From Przewalskia tangutica (lineage: Eukaryota; Streptophyta; Magnoliopsida; Solanales; Solanaceae), in assembly GCA_029844215.1 (NCBI GenBank), contig CM056736.1, forward strand, positions 22,009,501 to 22,073,500: a stretch of DNA of 64,000 bases. Reading direction: 5' to 3'. Below, piece after piece: positions 10,801 through 20,127 of the stretch. The notes under the pieces were generated by a model that was not told the origin of the DNA, made no database searches, and saw only the letters and a program-made list of their open reading frames with translations. Each line of letters opens with the position of its first letter. The stretch's first letter is position 1. The position numbers and the translations under genes are program-made.

Positions 10801-13800
10801 CACTTGGGAAAAAGTGGAGCTTTTTGAGTAGATATATGCGTGAAAAAAAGTTGGGTGCTAAGAATTGGTGGATTAGATGGTTAAATATAGGAGTTGATGT
10901 TAGCTTTGTAGTGCTGTTGGCAAACACTGGTTGTATTGTCCCATAAAGTAAGCAGCCACAAGTGTGAAAGCAACATAGTTCTTGTGAAATAGCTTGCAAA
11001 CTTCCTATTTTGAAATATAATATTCACATTTACGGTTTGATAATAATTTGTGGACTGTTCTTGACACTAGTTTTGTGACATTCTAAACTGAATGATGGAA
11101 AGAAGTCATTGCCACAATGAGGTATATTGATCACCATACTGAGGTAGGTGTGTTTAGCTGGGGTTGAAACTCAGGGAACTGCTTAACTCGGTTCAAAAGA
11201 AAGACCTTTTTAGAATTATGAAGCTGTTGGAGACAAACAGAGCTTTAGATGTCTTTTAGGCTTTTAGCAGTGCAATGTGCTAATTTATCTATTTGATGTT
11301 CAGGTTCATCTGGAAAGTGGCTCAGATGCGCCTCTTAATGTTACCTTTATAAGAGCTCCACCAAGTGCTTTATTAAAGGTTGAAGTTCCTCTTGTATTTA
11401 TAGGAGATGATGTGTCCCCCGGTTTGAAGAAAGGTGAGTAATAGATACACTGCCTTTTCCTCTTTGTACTTGCTAATATGTTTATATTTGTGAAGTCTTT
11501 AATTTATTTATTATGCTGGTCTACTTGGGGATGTATTGAAACTAGCTTATCATATGTTACACTTGCATCAGTTCTTTATTCAGAGATATAATGACTAGTT
11601 TTCTTGAATTCATTTTATGGTTATGATTGACATAGAAGTTTCTAAAGGTAGAGAACCCAAGGGTGTGGTCTAGCGGTAGATGAAAATTGGAATGAACCAT
11701 GGGAGACCACGGTTCAAATTCCAACATAGGTAAAACATGCTAGGTGATTTCCTGCTATTTGTCTAAGCCTTGGTGAGCGGAGGGAAGAAACCCCCGCTGG
11801 TGTTCCATTAACAAGCACTGACAGCCTGGCCATAGAGACAGATTGTGTCATCTGTTGAAACCATCTTTGATTAGATCCTATCATTTTCTATTCAGGAGGA
11901 AGTTCAGTTAGCACGATCTTAGGTCTTACGCCTTCACTATGTCAAGTTTGCTTAGACCCCTCAAGGTTCTCCGTGCTGTAATTGATGATCAAGGCGATCA
12001 TCTGTTGTCCCTAAAATCAATTTGACGATTGCCCTCTTTATTCTTTCAGCGAGTGATTTTGAAATCCTTTTGTAGGAACTTCCTACCAAACTGATCGGCA
12101 TGTAATCTCTTAATTCAGTTCCCTTTCGTTAAGGACTAAGGTAATTGGAGTGGTGAAGCTCTTCTCAAATCTTTCTTTCAGATGGAATTGATAAAAGTTA
12201 GAACATCCCATTTCTAAAGATGTGTCAACATTATCATTTATGGTTCAGTCACCTCTTCTTCTCTGAAAAAGGCCTTTGCAGCCATTTTCTGTCATCTTCT
12301 AGTAATACTAGGTGAGCACGGGCCCAATTTTGTGAAAATTGAAATTGAATTGATATGAGAGTACATACACAAGTTCTCTGTGATTACTTTCCCCTTTACC
12401 CTGAGAAAGAAAGACATCAAAGAAACGAAATCAAACCATCAACTCACCTTTCAACAACGAATCATCAAGCAAAAGTTTCGAAAAATCTAAACATCTGGCC
12501 TTCTAGGATACTTAAGCTTAGGTGTTGTAGCTCAAACTCTCCCTTCAAGATGCCTTGTGTCGTACCAAAATGCAACATCATCACTCTTGGTGTACAAAAT
12601 CTTCACATTTTTTCCAGCATTTAGTACCCGGAATAGTACATATTGAAGCAGCATCACTCTTGGTGTAGTTGGTGCCAATGGCTCTACTGGGACATGGCTA
12701 CAGATTTCATCATCAGAGCAAAGAAACTTGCCACGCTCCAAATACTATAAATTTGGCCTGTTACAAGCTTAAACTAATATCCCGAGAAAAAAATGTTACA
12801 AGGGTACCTAAGATCGATGATAACGTTCAAAAAGGCTATTCTGTCGTTCTGAATAAGATGGACTCCCGTGTAAAAACTGGTTGCATACAAAAATAACAGA
12901 AAATTTTACCTGCTAATAAAAAACCTTGCTTATTCCTGCATTCAGTAGGCCTTCACTCTTCTGCACAGTTCCATAACCTGCTCTTTATCATGTACTCGGA
13001 ACAAGGTCATTCAAAACTTGACTTGCCTCCTCATATATCATCTGTAAAAACTAATATTAATCAGTAACATTATCATCGAAATACTTTACCAACGATAGCA
13101 AATAATAATCAATTCACCATCTGAGATAGTATTAGTAAGATTTCTATCTTGTCTAATGTATTGATTCAACTGATGTTTGAGAACAATTTTCAAGTTTAAG
13201 ACTTGATTATCCATATGATTCAATTTTACCAGCAACTCAGACAGACATTTGCATCTGACTGAGAAAACTTGATTATGATATATCCATTTATTAAGTTAAA
13301 GTATAGTAAGTGCCAACTTCCAACGCACTTCAAAAAGCAATAAGAAATTCTGTGCAGATATCTTAAAGCATTTGAGTAAGTCCATCTCCTACTAAAGCAC
13401 ACACTGCGACTGCATCAACAGAAATCCTAGCAGCAACCATTCCAGTGAAGCGCTCAAATTCATCAAATCATCAAAGCACATAGATATAATTCTTCTTACC
13501 AACTTACAACCACCTATACCGAAAGGTATATCCCTGCCTCAGAGATATAGCTCAGTTTCTCATATCCAACTTATTTAGTTAGCAAGATACAGGTTAAGAA
13601 TCAATCAATCAATGAACGCATCAATCCCAAACAACTTTGTGCACACTATGGAAAGAAACTGTAACAGAGTATTTCAATTAGTAAATTCTACCCAATTGAC
13701 CGACAAAGACTCTAGATTAGTAAATTCTACCCAATCGATTGGTATCCTTGCGGATTAAAATGTTTGATGTGGTCAAATCGGCATAAATAAGGTGGAGCTT

Positions 13801-16537
13801 GCCAATTGTGACACCAATATAGAACATTATGTCATTCATTCTTTCTTTGAGAAACACGTCTTTGACTGAAAGCCCCCTGCATATTCAAATGTCAATACAT
13901 ATGTGCGACACATCATCAACATCATAAAGAATTAGAGTTAAAATTCCCAGCCTTCTAGCTTTAGTCATACAGCAGGCCTCCTGCACTAAATTACTTTGCA
14001 GAACAGAAATTAGATCTAAGTATATCTCTTCTAAAGCTTCTCCCCATAATAGTTGCTCAGTCTATTAAATTTTACAAGCTAATATTCTATAGTACATTTG
14101 ATAGTCTATCCTGCCATCCAAAGTTTGTTGATTCATGGTGTATAATATTTGTGAATACCAAAACCAGATAGCATGTAGTTAAGAGCTCATATGAGAATAA
14201 ATAAATTAAATTAAGAGAGAAAGAAAATGGATTGTCCTTGTTCTTCGTCCATTTCCTTAATTTTAGCATAATCTTCTGTAACAGAAAGGTAGCAACATTA
14301 CCATCCCCTGACTATGTCGGAACTTATGCGCAATACAACACCACAGAAAATCTTCAGAGTTGATTGCCAAACCTGAGTATGAAACTGTAATCCCACAGCT
14401 ATACATACATACACACATAATTCTTTAAAATCCTGAAAATTTGCATACGTTCAGTTAAGATTGAATTATGAAAAAGTGCACACCTGACAATGAAAATTTA
14501 ACCAAAACGACTAAAGACGTCTTCAAACAGTGTTCTAACCACATATTCTAAAAGGTTTAAGAGAGGAAGACAAATGGGATGTATCCCTAGCCTCTATCTA
14601 AGAAAAGTAACAACATTGCATTTGGTCTTGATAGGAATAAGATGCACCTTACTTGAAGCTCCTCAAAATCTCAAATAAACTCTTTATCATGTTAGAGTCT
14701 TCTCAGTAAGTCCTGAAATTTATTCAATAAAAACAACTACAAAATCATCCTCAGTTCGCACAAGAATGGGAAATGAAATCTCACTATAAGAGTGTTAATA
14801 AGGTCCATCCTGTCTTCATCATTCAAAATTAAGTATTTCTAATTTGAGAAATTCAAACCCTAATAAGAAATACTAAAGAAGCAACAATAGTCTAATCAAA
14901 ACTTTCTTCTATAAAGATAGGTTACCTTAGCTGAGATTGTCGATACTGAGGTCATGCTCATCTTTGACTCAAAGACCCAAAAAGAAAAAAGAGTAAGACA
15001 CAAAAAATAAGGAAAGAATAAAGAGGGAAAGGGTTAAACAATAGTGTCGGCATAAAACTCATCAGCAATGGTCAATTGAAAGAGGCGGTGGAACGGAAGA
15101 AAATTGATAAAGGTGTAAAACAATTGATACGTGGCTGTTTAGTTTTGGGGTAGAAGACGCGTTTCTACCTATTGTGTAAAGTTTAAAATTCCCTTAGCTA
15201 TAATGTTAATGACATAGAAACAGACATGTCGAAACAAGCCATTTCTATAATATAGTAATATAGTAGGTCCCTGTCATTCCACCGTGGGGGCCATCAACTG
15301 TAATTTGCATGATGGTTGAGAAGAAACACAATGAATTCTAAAGAGGAAGAATTTGGGTTAAATTGTTCTAAAATCTTACCTGTTAGTACTTGCAATCATG
15401 TAGTAAGTCAATACGACAATTAAAATGTAACACTGCACCAGCTGCTATTTGGTGAAACTGTTTGGATTAAGAGAAATAGATGTTTTCAAGACATGCAAAA
15501 CAACATTCAGAAGATGAAATCCAAATGTATAGCTTTATTTTGTTTTTGGTGTAAAATGAAACAAACTATGCAGCTGAATCTATTGTAGATGTGATAGAAT
15601 CACTACAGGTTTAGAAGTTTTCCTGAGTTTCTTTTGTGTTGCACATGTACGGATTTTGACAGAACCTTCTTAGTGCTGATCATTTGTAAATACCTTACCT
15701 AGTCCCAAAAAAATCTAATAGGGTTTGCATGTAAATAGCAATATTTTCTTAATGGAATTGATGGAACATAAATTTGTTACAAGTCAATACTTTTCTCAAA
15801 AGAATGTTTACAGTCACTTAGTAGAGGTTTGTATTGGAGAGTATATTGTATAGATCAGCTGTGATAACATGCTCAAGTCATTATAACTTTAGTTATACGA
15901 CTAATCCTATAGACTTTAACTTGCATCTGACCCCCCAAAAAAATTACAGAGATTGGAGCAACTAAAAGAGGGATAAAGCGTAAAGACTAAACTTGATCAT
16001 AACTAGGCCTCTTTTTAATTTCAAATAGTGATAGCCCAAATTATACCTATAGTGCTTTAGAACATGAGTTCATATTTGTTTGTGGGGGCATCTGATCTTT
16101 CAGCTAATATATGTAATCTGAATATAATGAGATAGTGAGCTACATAAGTAGTGCTGCTCTTAGAATTGATGGTCAATTTTCAGAAAGAGAGAATCCTTCC
16201 TGAATGATAAAATGATGAAGGAAACACGGATAACATGTGAGGCCATATGCTTGCAATTTCTTTTTTCTTTCTTTATTTTTGTTTTTTTAATAATCATCGT
16301 TTAACCAATTTGGTAGGGTCATATTTGAACATCATCAAGAGAACGGTAAAGTTTCTATGCCCAGCAGATGTCATCCCTCCCTACATTGAGGTTGACTTAA
16401 GTGAATTAGATGTTAACCAAAAGTTGCTAATGGGTGATTTGAGGGTTCATCCAGCTTTGATGCTTATCCAGCCAAAGGATCATCCTGTTGTCAAGATTAC
16501 GGGTGCAAGAGTTTCTGACCAAAAGAAAGCTAAATGA
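4842..16537 (+). CDS. mitochondrial ribosomal protein bL25 family (L25/TL5/CTC), three coding exons
   Basis: Joined exons 4842-5240, 11304-11433 and 16317-16537 give 750 nt, 249 residues plus stop. Both introns have GT-AG ends and the phases fit (0 after exon 1, 1 after exon 2). The N-terminus is Arg/Ser-rich with few acids (MLIRRIVLTKSLPHLRFF), as expected for a mitochondrial presequence. The body has ISVQANQIRKLVNHLG (5S-rRNA-binding-like L25 part, about residues 86-101) and then the beta-rich C-terminal part with FLCPADVIPPYIEVDLSEL (about residues 190-208) and a lysine-rich tail. Bacterial L25 binds 5S rRNA in the large ribosomal subunit; the plant homologues (Arabidopsis At4g23620 type) are annotated as L25/Gln-tRNA synthetase anticodon-binding-like. 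The exons are free of stops, so the gene is probably functional despite introns packed with transposons. Function is by family resemblance. Confidence 0.9.
5412..5650 (-). mobile_element. RTE-LINE / TS-SINE-type 3' tail
   Basis: Read on the minus strand it has the hallmark Solanaceae tail: a gagccaagagtctgtcgg segment, ccccacaaaggtagaggtaa, then cttgtgggattatattgggt and (GTT)n at 5,412-5,440. The same tail ends the LINE fragment at 19,506-20,025 on the plus strand. TS SINEs are known to end in TTG repeats, and this tail alone does not tell SINE from LINE. The 5' limit is uncertain. Confidence 0.65.
5651..7620 (-). repeat. degenerate gypsy-type LTR-like block
   Basis: No gene. It has features seen in large Solanaceae gypsy LTRs read on the minus strand: two copies about 95 bp apart of a ggccttggccaagt segment (6,470-6,630) and a cttaaggtacgtgaggc-like segment (the region near 6,985-7,010 reversed). 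The boundaries and the pairing LTR were not found, so this may be a solo or fragmented LTR. The class is an inference from pattern only. Confidence 0.4.
7634..7898. mobile_element. Stowaway MITE (Tc1/mariner type)
   Basis: Terminal inverted repeats ctccctccgtcttaatttat (left) and the reverse complement of ataaattgagacggagggag (right) enclose 265 bp with no coding capacity. It is flanked by TA on both sides (7,632-7,633 and 7,899-7,900), the Stowaway target duplication. CTCCCTCCGT is the classic Stowaway end. Confidence 0.9.
7873..8006. repeat. tandem duplication of the Stowaway right end plus flank
   Basis: Two copies of a unit of about 67 bp (7,873-7,936 and about 7,940-8,006) each hold gccatataaattg, the GGAGGGAG end, TA and the flanking tagctttagcgt segment. 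A second MITE end without its own left end therefore lies just outside the complete MITE. This fits a local duplication after insertion. Confidence 0.8.
8274..8333 (+). repeat. G-rich interstitial repeat, TAGGGG-like
   Basis: About 60 bp made of ggtagg, gggggta, ggggtaggggtagggg and further G4 runs. It has at least six runs of four or more G within 60 bp on the plus (sense) strand of intron 1, so it can form a G-quadruplex on paper. It looks like a simple repeat rather than a true telomere array (TTTAGGG). Confidence 0.8.
8690..10440 (-). pseudogene. L1-type LINE ORF2, 3' half, broken
   Basis: Minus strand, in order: the RT catalytic segment LQYADDTLILCDAD (near 10,165-10,240), an LGAKSKS and KLSNWKSQYLSLGGRLILIN segment (9,890-10,010), NFFWQGNSDKKKIHLVKW and GGLGIYN (9,700-9,800), then the zinc-binding reverse-transcriptase domain (zf-RVT) with VWKKDSKGLFSVKSAY and CSRCFLCDEKAETINHLFL (8,950-9,240). 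Frame changes near 9,440, 9,640 and 9,860 break it. The C-terminus fades out near 8,700 with a WCKQ segment. This was an L1-class retroposon inserted antisense in intron 1. A 66-bp in-frame tandem duplication precedes the YADD motif. Confidence 0.88.
10255..10386 (-). repeat. 66-bp in-frame tandem duplication in the LINE RT
   Basis: Copies 10,255-10,320 and 10,321-10,386 differ by only a few bases. On the minus strand each encodes 22 residues beginning MLKTAKNNEWIR, directly upstream of the YADD block. Confidence 0.9.
10585..10780 (-). mobile_element. tRNA-derived SINE (Au-like)
   Basis: On the minus strand it starts gggtgtaatctagcggtcaa (A-box-like) and continues aagttcaaatcac (B-box-like) about 50 bp later. 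It then has accaagtgattcttcttaca and acttgtgctaatgggaggta, the body typical of Au-type Solanaceae SINEs. The 3' end near 10,585 is approximate. Confidence 0.8.
11304..11433 (+). CDS. bL25 gene, coding exon 2 (130 nt)
   Basis: The acceptor is ttgatgttcag before 11,304 and the donor is aag|gtgagt after 11,433. It encodes VHLESGSDAPLN through VFIGDDVSPGLKK, the start of the C-terminal beta domain. It is isolated by 6.1 kb and 4.9 kb of intron, and SINEs of opposite orientation lie about 520 bp upstream and 225 bp downstream. Confidence 0.9.
11659..11870 (+). mobile_element. tRNA-derived SINE (Au-like)
   Basis: It starts aagggtgtggtctagcggta (A box), with the B box ggttcaaattcc about 50 bp later. 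Then come taggtgatttcctgctattt and gtctaagccttggtgagcgg, matching the Au SINE body. It lies 225 bp after exon 2 and is opposite in orientation to the SINE at 10,585-10,780. Confidence 0.8.
12532..12741 (-). pseudogene. unidentified coding-like fragment in intron 2
   Basis: An open stretch of 69 codons on the minus strand has reasonable codon use and residues such as LCSDDEICSHVPVEPLAP and FWYDTRHLEG, ending at a stop. I do not recognise the family. It may be a captured exon or a relic of a transposon gene; there is no sign that it is spliced into anything here. Confidence 0.25.
12988..14961 (-). other. possible small nested minus-strand gene (speculative)
   Basis: A pyrimidine-rich, 5'-UTR-like stretch (15,030-14,962 on the minus strand) precedes an ATG at 14,961. 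Twelve open codons (MSMTSVSTISAK) follow, ending at a good donor (AAG|GTAACC, exon end 14,926). A further open block with acceptor cag and donor gatg|gtaa lies near 14,285-14,372. A possible last exon (12,988-13,041) follows an acceptor ttacag and encodes IYEEASQVLNDLVPST and a stop. Phases between the middle and last blocks do not close, so an exon is missing or the model is wrong. No family recognised. Confidence 0.2.
13733..13871 (-). pseudogene. BUD32/PRPK kinase fragment (EKC/KEOPS)
   Basis: On the minus strand it reads SVKDVFL, then ERMNDI, then IGKLH and ADLTTSNILIRKDTN. This matches the segment of BUD32 kinases that holds the catalytic HGDLTTSN loop. BUD32 is the kinase/ATPase of the KEOPS complex that makes t6A in tRNA. 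Here HGDLTTSN has become YADLTTSN, so the HxD histidine and neighbour are lost. A few residues between the DVFL and ERMNDI blocks are missing, and the reading stops just after RKDTNRLG. A 20-bp direct repeat (attagtaaattctacccaat, near 13,680 and 13,718) lies at its end. It is a gene fragment dumped antisense in intron 2, not an expressed kinase. Confidence 0.7.
16317..16537 (+). CDS. bL25 gene, coding exon 3 (221 nt) with stop
   Basis: The acceptor is ttggtag before 16,317, after a T-rich tract at 16,258-16,290. It encodes GSYLNIIKRTVKFLCPADV and onward to ARVSDQKKAK and the TGA at 16,535-16,537. Phase 1 from exon 2 is completed by gg, giving an uninterrupted frame. Confidence 0.9.
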
Positions 16538-17110
16538 TTTTTACTGAAGCACTTGTCTCAAAATCTTAGCAAGCTTATTATGAAAAGGAGTATTCCACAG
16601 CATTGGTAGCTGATGTAATTTACTGCATGATTTTGTTCATTTGTGCTAAGTTAAAATAGGATGATTAGGTGATAGTATCTCAATTTTTGAATCGGTAACT
16701 GAACTGTATATCAAATTGCTAATGCCCTCAATAATTTTTCTTCTACTTATATCTTTTTAAATGTTTTATGGTGATCGTTGCAACGATGTTAGGTGCAAGA
16801 ACCTTTTATTAGTAAAGATGGACAAATAGTTCTATCCTTCAAATTTGGCAGATAAGTCCGACATATTGCAGGGGTGAAGTGCACATATGGCCGTTTTAGG
16901 ACCTCTATTTTTAAAGATTAGCCAAAAATTATAAAGTTTTTAAGTTTAACCGCATTAAAATGAACTACGGACATGTTCAAATCACTCTGAAGTTGGCTTC
17001 TGCAAAGCCTAACTTTAGACCTCAGGTCTGAAGTTTGAATTTGAACTTAGGTTTTTTCAAACTTCAGAAAGATTATTATAAGCTAAATTACATAGTTACA
17101 AGTTCTTCAA
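16538..17110. other. bL25 3' UTR and spacer
   Basis: The first 200-300 bp should be the bL25 3' UTR; an aataat-like signal lies near 16,730. From about 16,870 a repeat-like segment begins (gtgaagtgcacatatggccg) with the mirrored words aggtctgaagtt and aaacttcag near 17,030-17,070. No gene was seen. Confidence 0.5.
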
Positions 17111-18107
17111 TCAGCTGCTGCCTTTGTGCTTGGCACAATACTTGTCACTGCAACTAGCCATGCATTCTCCAAGCATCTTTCCATCTGAAATGTTAAAATT
17201 TGAATTAATGCATAGTAAGTTAATTAAAGACATTTTCATCTTGTATATACATCCTATATAACATCACTTAACTATAAAGGCATTGTCTTTTTCAAAATCT
17301 ATTTTTAATTATTATATTTCACCTATAGTGTGTTTTTTACCAATAATAACAACACTCCGCTTTATAACAATACACTTTTTGTAAAATTATCCCTATGTAA
17401 CAATCTTTTTGCTTTTCGTATATATAACCATCATTTCATAGAAATTGAATCTTTAAAATTACCAATAATAAGTCTAAAGATTTTGACTAAATATTTTGAA
17501 ATTTTAATACACCATGTATGAAAAAGAATATTATGTGAATAAAGACGTTCATTATTAAAAGATTTCGTTTCCTTGGTAATCTTGTATAAAGTAGTAACCA
17601 AGTGCTACTTCAAGTTTTTAAATTAAATAGTGAAATATTCATGTCTTTTGAGATTTTAAACTTAATTAATTTTTTAAATCTTTTCTACAACATTAAGAAA
17701 TGAAAAATATAATGATTTTTGAATAATCTTTATCTATAACAACCAAACAATATTTAAACATCAAATGTTGTTATACAATGAATCACTATAAAAGTAAAAT
17801 AATATTAGATTGTTATAAAGAAAGACACAGACCGTTTAGGCATCAGGAAGTTCTTGCATTGGCTCAAAGTGCATCCAATGTTACAAGCATAATTTGCAGA
17901 AGCTGTTGGCGGAGAAGGAGTTTGTATGGCGCATTTTGCAACACAAGTAGGAACACATGTCTCAGGTTGCATAAGACAATCAAGAATATTGTCTGTGAGG
18001 CAGTCAACCAGGCAGCTTCCATAATCTCCAACTGCCATTGATGCTTCTACAAATATAATAAGCATTAATAATGATGTTACCACAAATACTTTATTCACTT
18101 TTTTCAA
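17111..18107 (-). CDS. thionin-like cysteine-rich secreted peptide, probably disrupted
   Basis: Exon 1 starts at the ATG at 18,107 and has a clear signal peptide (MKKVNK, then a hydrophobic run to about residue 25). A cysteine-rich domain follows with CLVDC, CVPTCVAKC and CNIGC spacing. Exon 2 (17,184-17,111) follows an acceptor tttcag and carries further cysteines in a C-x3-C-x4-C pattern before a stop. Plant thionin-like proteins are small secreted peptides, often of defence or reproductive tissue; activity is not shown here. Oddity: the best donor near 17,836 (ACG|GTCTGT) leaves a phase that does not fit the cysteine-bearing frame of exon 2; one base too many before the junction would explain it. 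Other donors are possible. A TATA-like ctatataatag lies very close upstream (18,132-18,144). The intron (about 650 bp) is AT-rich with ataacaa words. Confidence 0.6.
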
Positions 18108-18144
18108 GTCTACTTTATGTATTAGTAGGACACTATTATATAGT

Positions 18145-19505
18145 TAGTTTAGATTTTAATACTCCAACAATTTGACACAATACATATGATGTGAACTATA
18201 ACCACCTAATTGTATTGTGTGACTCGGATTTTGGCTCACAATCATGGTTTGTCTTGTATATGTTCTTTGTTAACCTATCAGCTCATGAAATCTCCATCGT
18301 TATCTTCTATCTCAAATTAACAATTAATAGGGCTCAACCATACCCTAAGCTCACTAATGGTAGAGAGCGGGGTATATATGTAGAATTTTTCAATTGTTTA
18401 GGGGTATATTTGAGTCTTTTCAATTGTTCATGAGGGGCTTGCTTTAAATTATTATTGCATTTACTGCTAAAACTCCCATCCAATGTTATCTTCTGTCTTA
18501 TACCCTTGGACCCTGACAATTAAAAATGTTCAAATATACACTTGACATGGATATTTTTGCCTTTTTGCAAATTAATAAATATGTTGCTTTAATAAAAATT
18601 TCACCTATATATAGAGCAGACCTAGGAATTAAGGATTTGTTTGGACATAATTTGAAATTGAGTTGATTTGAACATTCAATTTAAATTTCGTAAGTTGTAT
18701 TTTTCACATAAATATGAAAACTCCATAATTTGTGGATACTATCAAAACTTTCCCCGTTCTTAAACAATCTTACCAAATGAGTAAACCATCGTTCATACCA
18801 GAAAACCTTTCTAATATATACAATAATTAATGATCAAACTTTAGTTCAATAAAAAGGAAAATTGAACACGAGTTATAGTGTAATTACTCTTTAATAGAAT
18901 ATTCCCACATGATGAGATAATATCTTCACATCGATCGAGATGCATTTCCCGATCAGATTAATTATAAATATGATTGGTAGAAATTCTTATTGGATTTTCT
19001 TTTTATACAATATAAATTTATGGGTCAAATTTTAAATTAAAAAAAAACCGCAACTTAGAATTTGGCATCCTACTTTTTGTAGAATTTAAAATTTAAAATC
19101 ATGATTTGAAGTTGAAATTAAAATTTTGTCAAATTTCATAAACAAACACCGTTTCAGATCAAATTGAAATTGGGTCGCATGCAAATCCTATGGTTAAAAC
19201 TCAAACGCCTACTAAATAGCAAAATGAACAATTTATTAAAAGAGAAAATCGATTTCCATTGTAAGAATTAATGGGGACCTAGCAAATTAAAATACGCAAA
19301 AATTTTTGGAGTTCAACGGCCTCTTTAACCTAATCCAGATTGTAGAAGATCGAAAATCAGTTAAATAATTATTTTCCACCTCTACTTTTTCATTCTGTCT
19401 ATAAAGTGGATAATCGTAGATACACAAGTTTTGTTCCATCCTTTCCCCAAAACATTTTGTAGATTGATATATTGCAACGTTTTATAGTTATAATTAGAGA
19501 TAAAA
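18145..19505. other. intergenic spacer, possible MITE
   Basis: AT-rich and without genes. From about 18,635 (atttgtttggacataatttg) to about 19,155 (caaatttcataaacaaacac) the ends are imperfect inverted repeats of the tgtttgg type common in Solanaceae hAT-like MITEs. No target duplication was verified, so this is only a candidate. Confidence 0.4.
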
Positions 19506-20025
19506 ATGACGGATAAGATGAGGAAAGCGAGACTGAGAAAGTTTGAACATGTGAAGAGGAGGTGTATAGATGCACTGGTAAGGAGGTGCGAGAGGTTGGA
19601 GATAACAGGAGTTAGGAAGGGTAGAGGTAGACCAAAGAATAACTGGGAGGAGGTGATTAGACAAGATATGACACAACTTCAGCTCATGGAGGACATGACC
19701 CTAGATAGGAAGGTGTGGAGGTCGAGTATAAGGCTATAGGGTTAGTAGATAGCTGAGAGTGATCCCTATTAGTAGTATCTAGCTAGTTTTCGCTTCGTTT
19801 CTTTTCCTCTATTGGTGTTATTATTTGTTGTCTCATTTGCATGTATCTTGCTATTGTGGTATTTTATTTCTACTCGTTATATTGCTTCAAACACTTTTTT
19901 TTCGAGTCGAGGGTCTATAAAAAATAGCCTCTCTACCCCACAAAGATAGAGATAAGGTATGCATACATTTTATCCTTTTCAGACTCCACTTGGTGGGATT
20001 ATACTGGGTACGTTGTTGTTGTATT
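19506..20025 (+). mobile_element. RTE-type LINE, 3' end only, with (TTG)n tail
   Basis: An open frame 19,506-19,739 encodes the C-terminus of a plant RTE-like reverse transcriptase: KMRKARLRKFEHVKRRC, ALVRRCERLEITG, RKGRGRPKNNWEEVIRQDM, and LDRKVWRSSIRL at the end. The 3' UTR runs on to a gagtcgagggtctataaaaa segment, then ccccacaaagatagagataa, ttggtgggattatactgggt and gttgttgttgt near 20,010-20,022. Everything upstream of the C-terminal 78 codons is missing, as expected for 5'-truncated LINE insertions. The tail is the one also seen at 5,412-5,650. Confidence 0.85.
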
Positions 20026-20127
20026 GTCTCTATCATATTTAATTGCTTGTAGAAGAATTAGCAAACATACTTTTAAAAATTAGTACGTACTTTATTGCTT
20101 TAAAGTTCCAAAAAATTATGCACCTAA

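Larger units (their letters stand above)
5241..11303 (+). other. bL25 intron 1 (6,063 bp), transposon-filled
   Basis: It runs from donor aag|gtaatt to acceptor ttcag. In order it holds an RTE/TS-type tail (minus), a gypsy LTR-like block (minus), a Stowaway MITE with a duplicated end, a G-rich simple repeat, an L1-type LINE fragment (minus) and a SINE (minus). The stretch 10,790-11,300 shows nothing I recognise. Confidence 0.85.
11434..16316 (+). other. bL25 intron 2 (4,883 bp)
   Basis: It runs from donor aag|gtgagt to acceptor ggtag. It contains a plus-strand SINE, a short coding-like fragment of unknown origin (12,532-12,741), a BUD32 kinase pseudo-exon and hints of a minus-strand nested gene. 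The remaining stretches (11,871-12,350, 15,000-16,240) show no feature I can name. Confidence 0.85.

Noticed and set aside
10585..11870. Functional tRNA genes, because A- and B-box-like words are present at 10,585-10,780 and 11,659-11,870
   Set aside because: The bodies continue into Au-type SINE sequence and do not fold as tRNA; they are SINEs.
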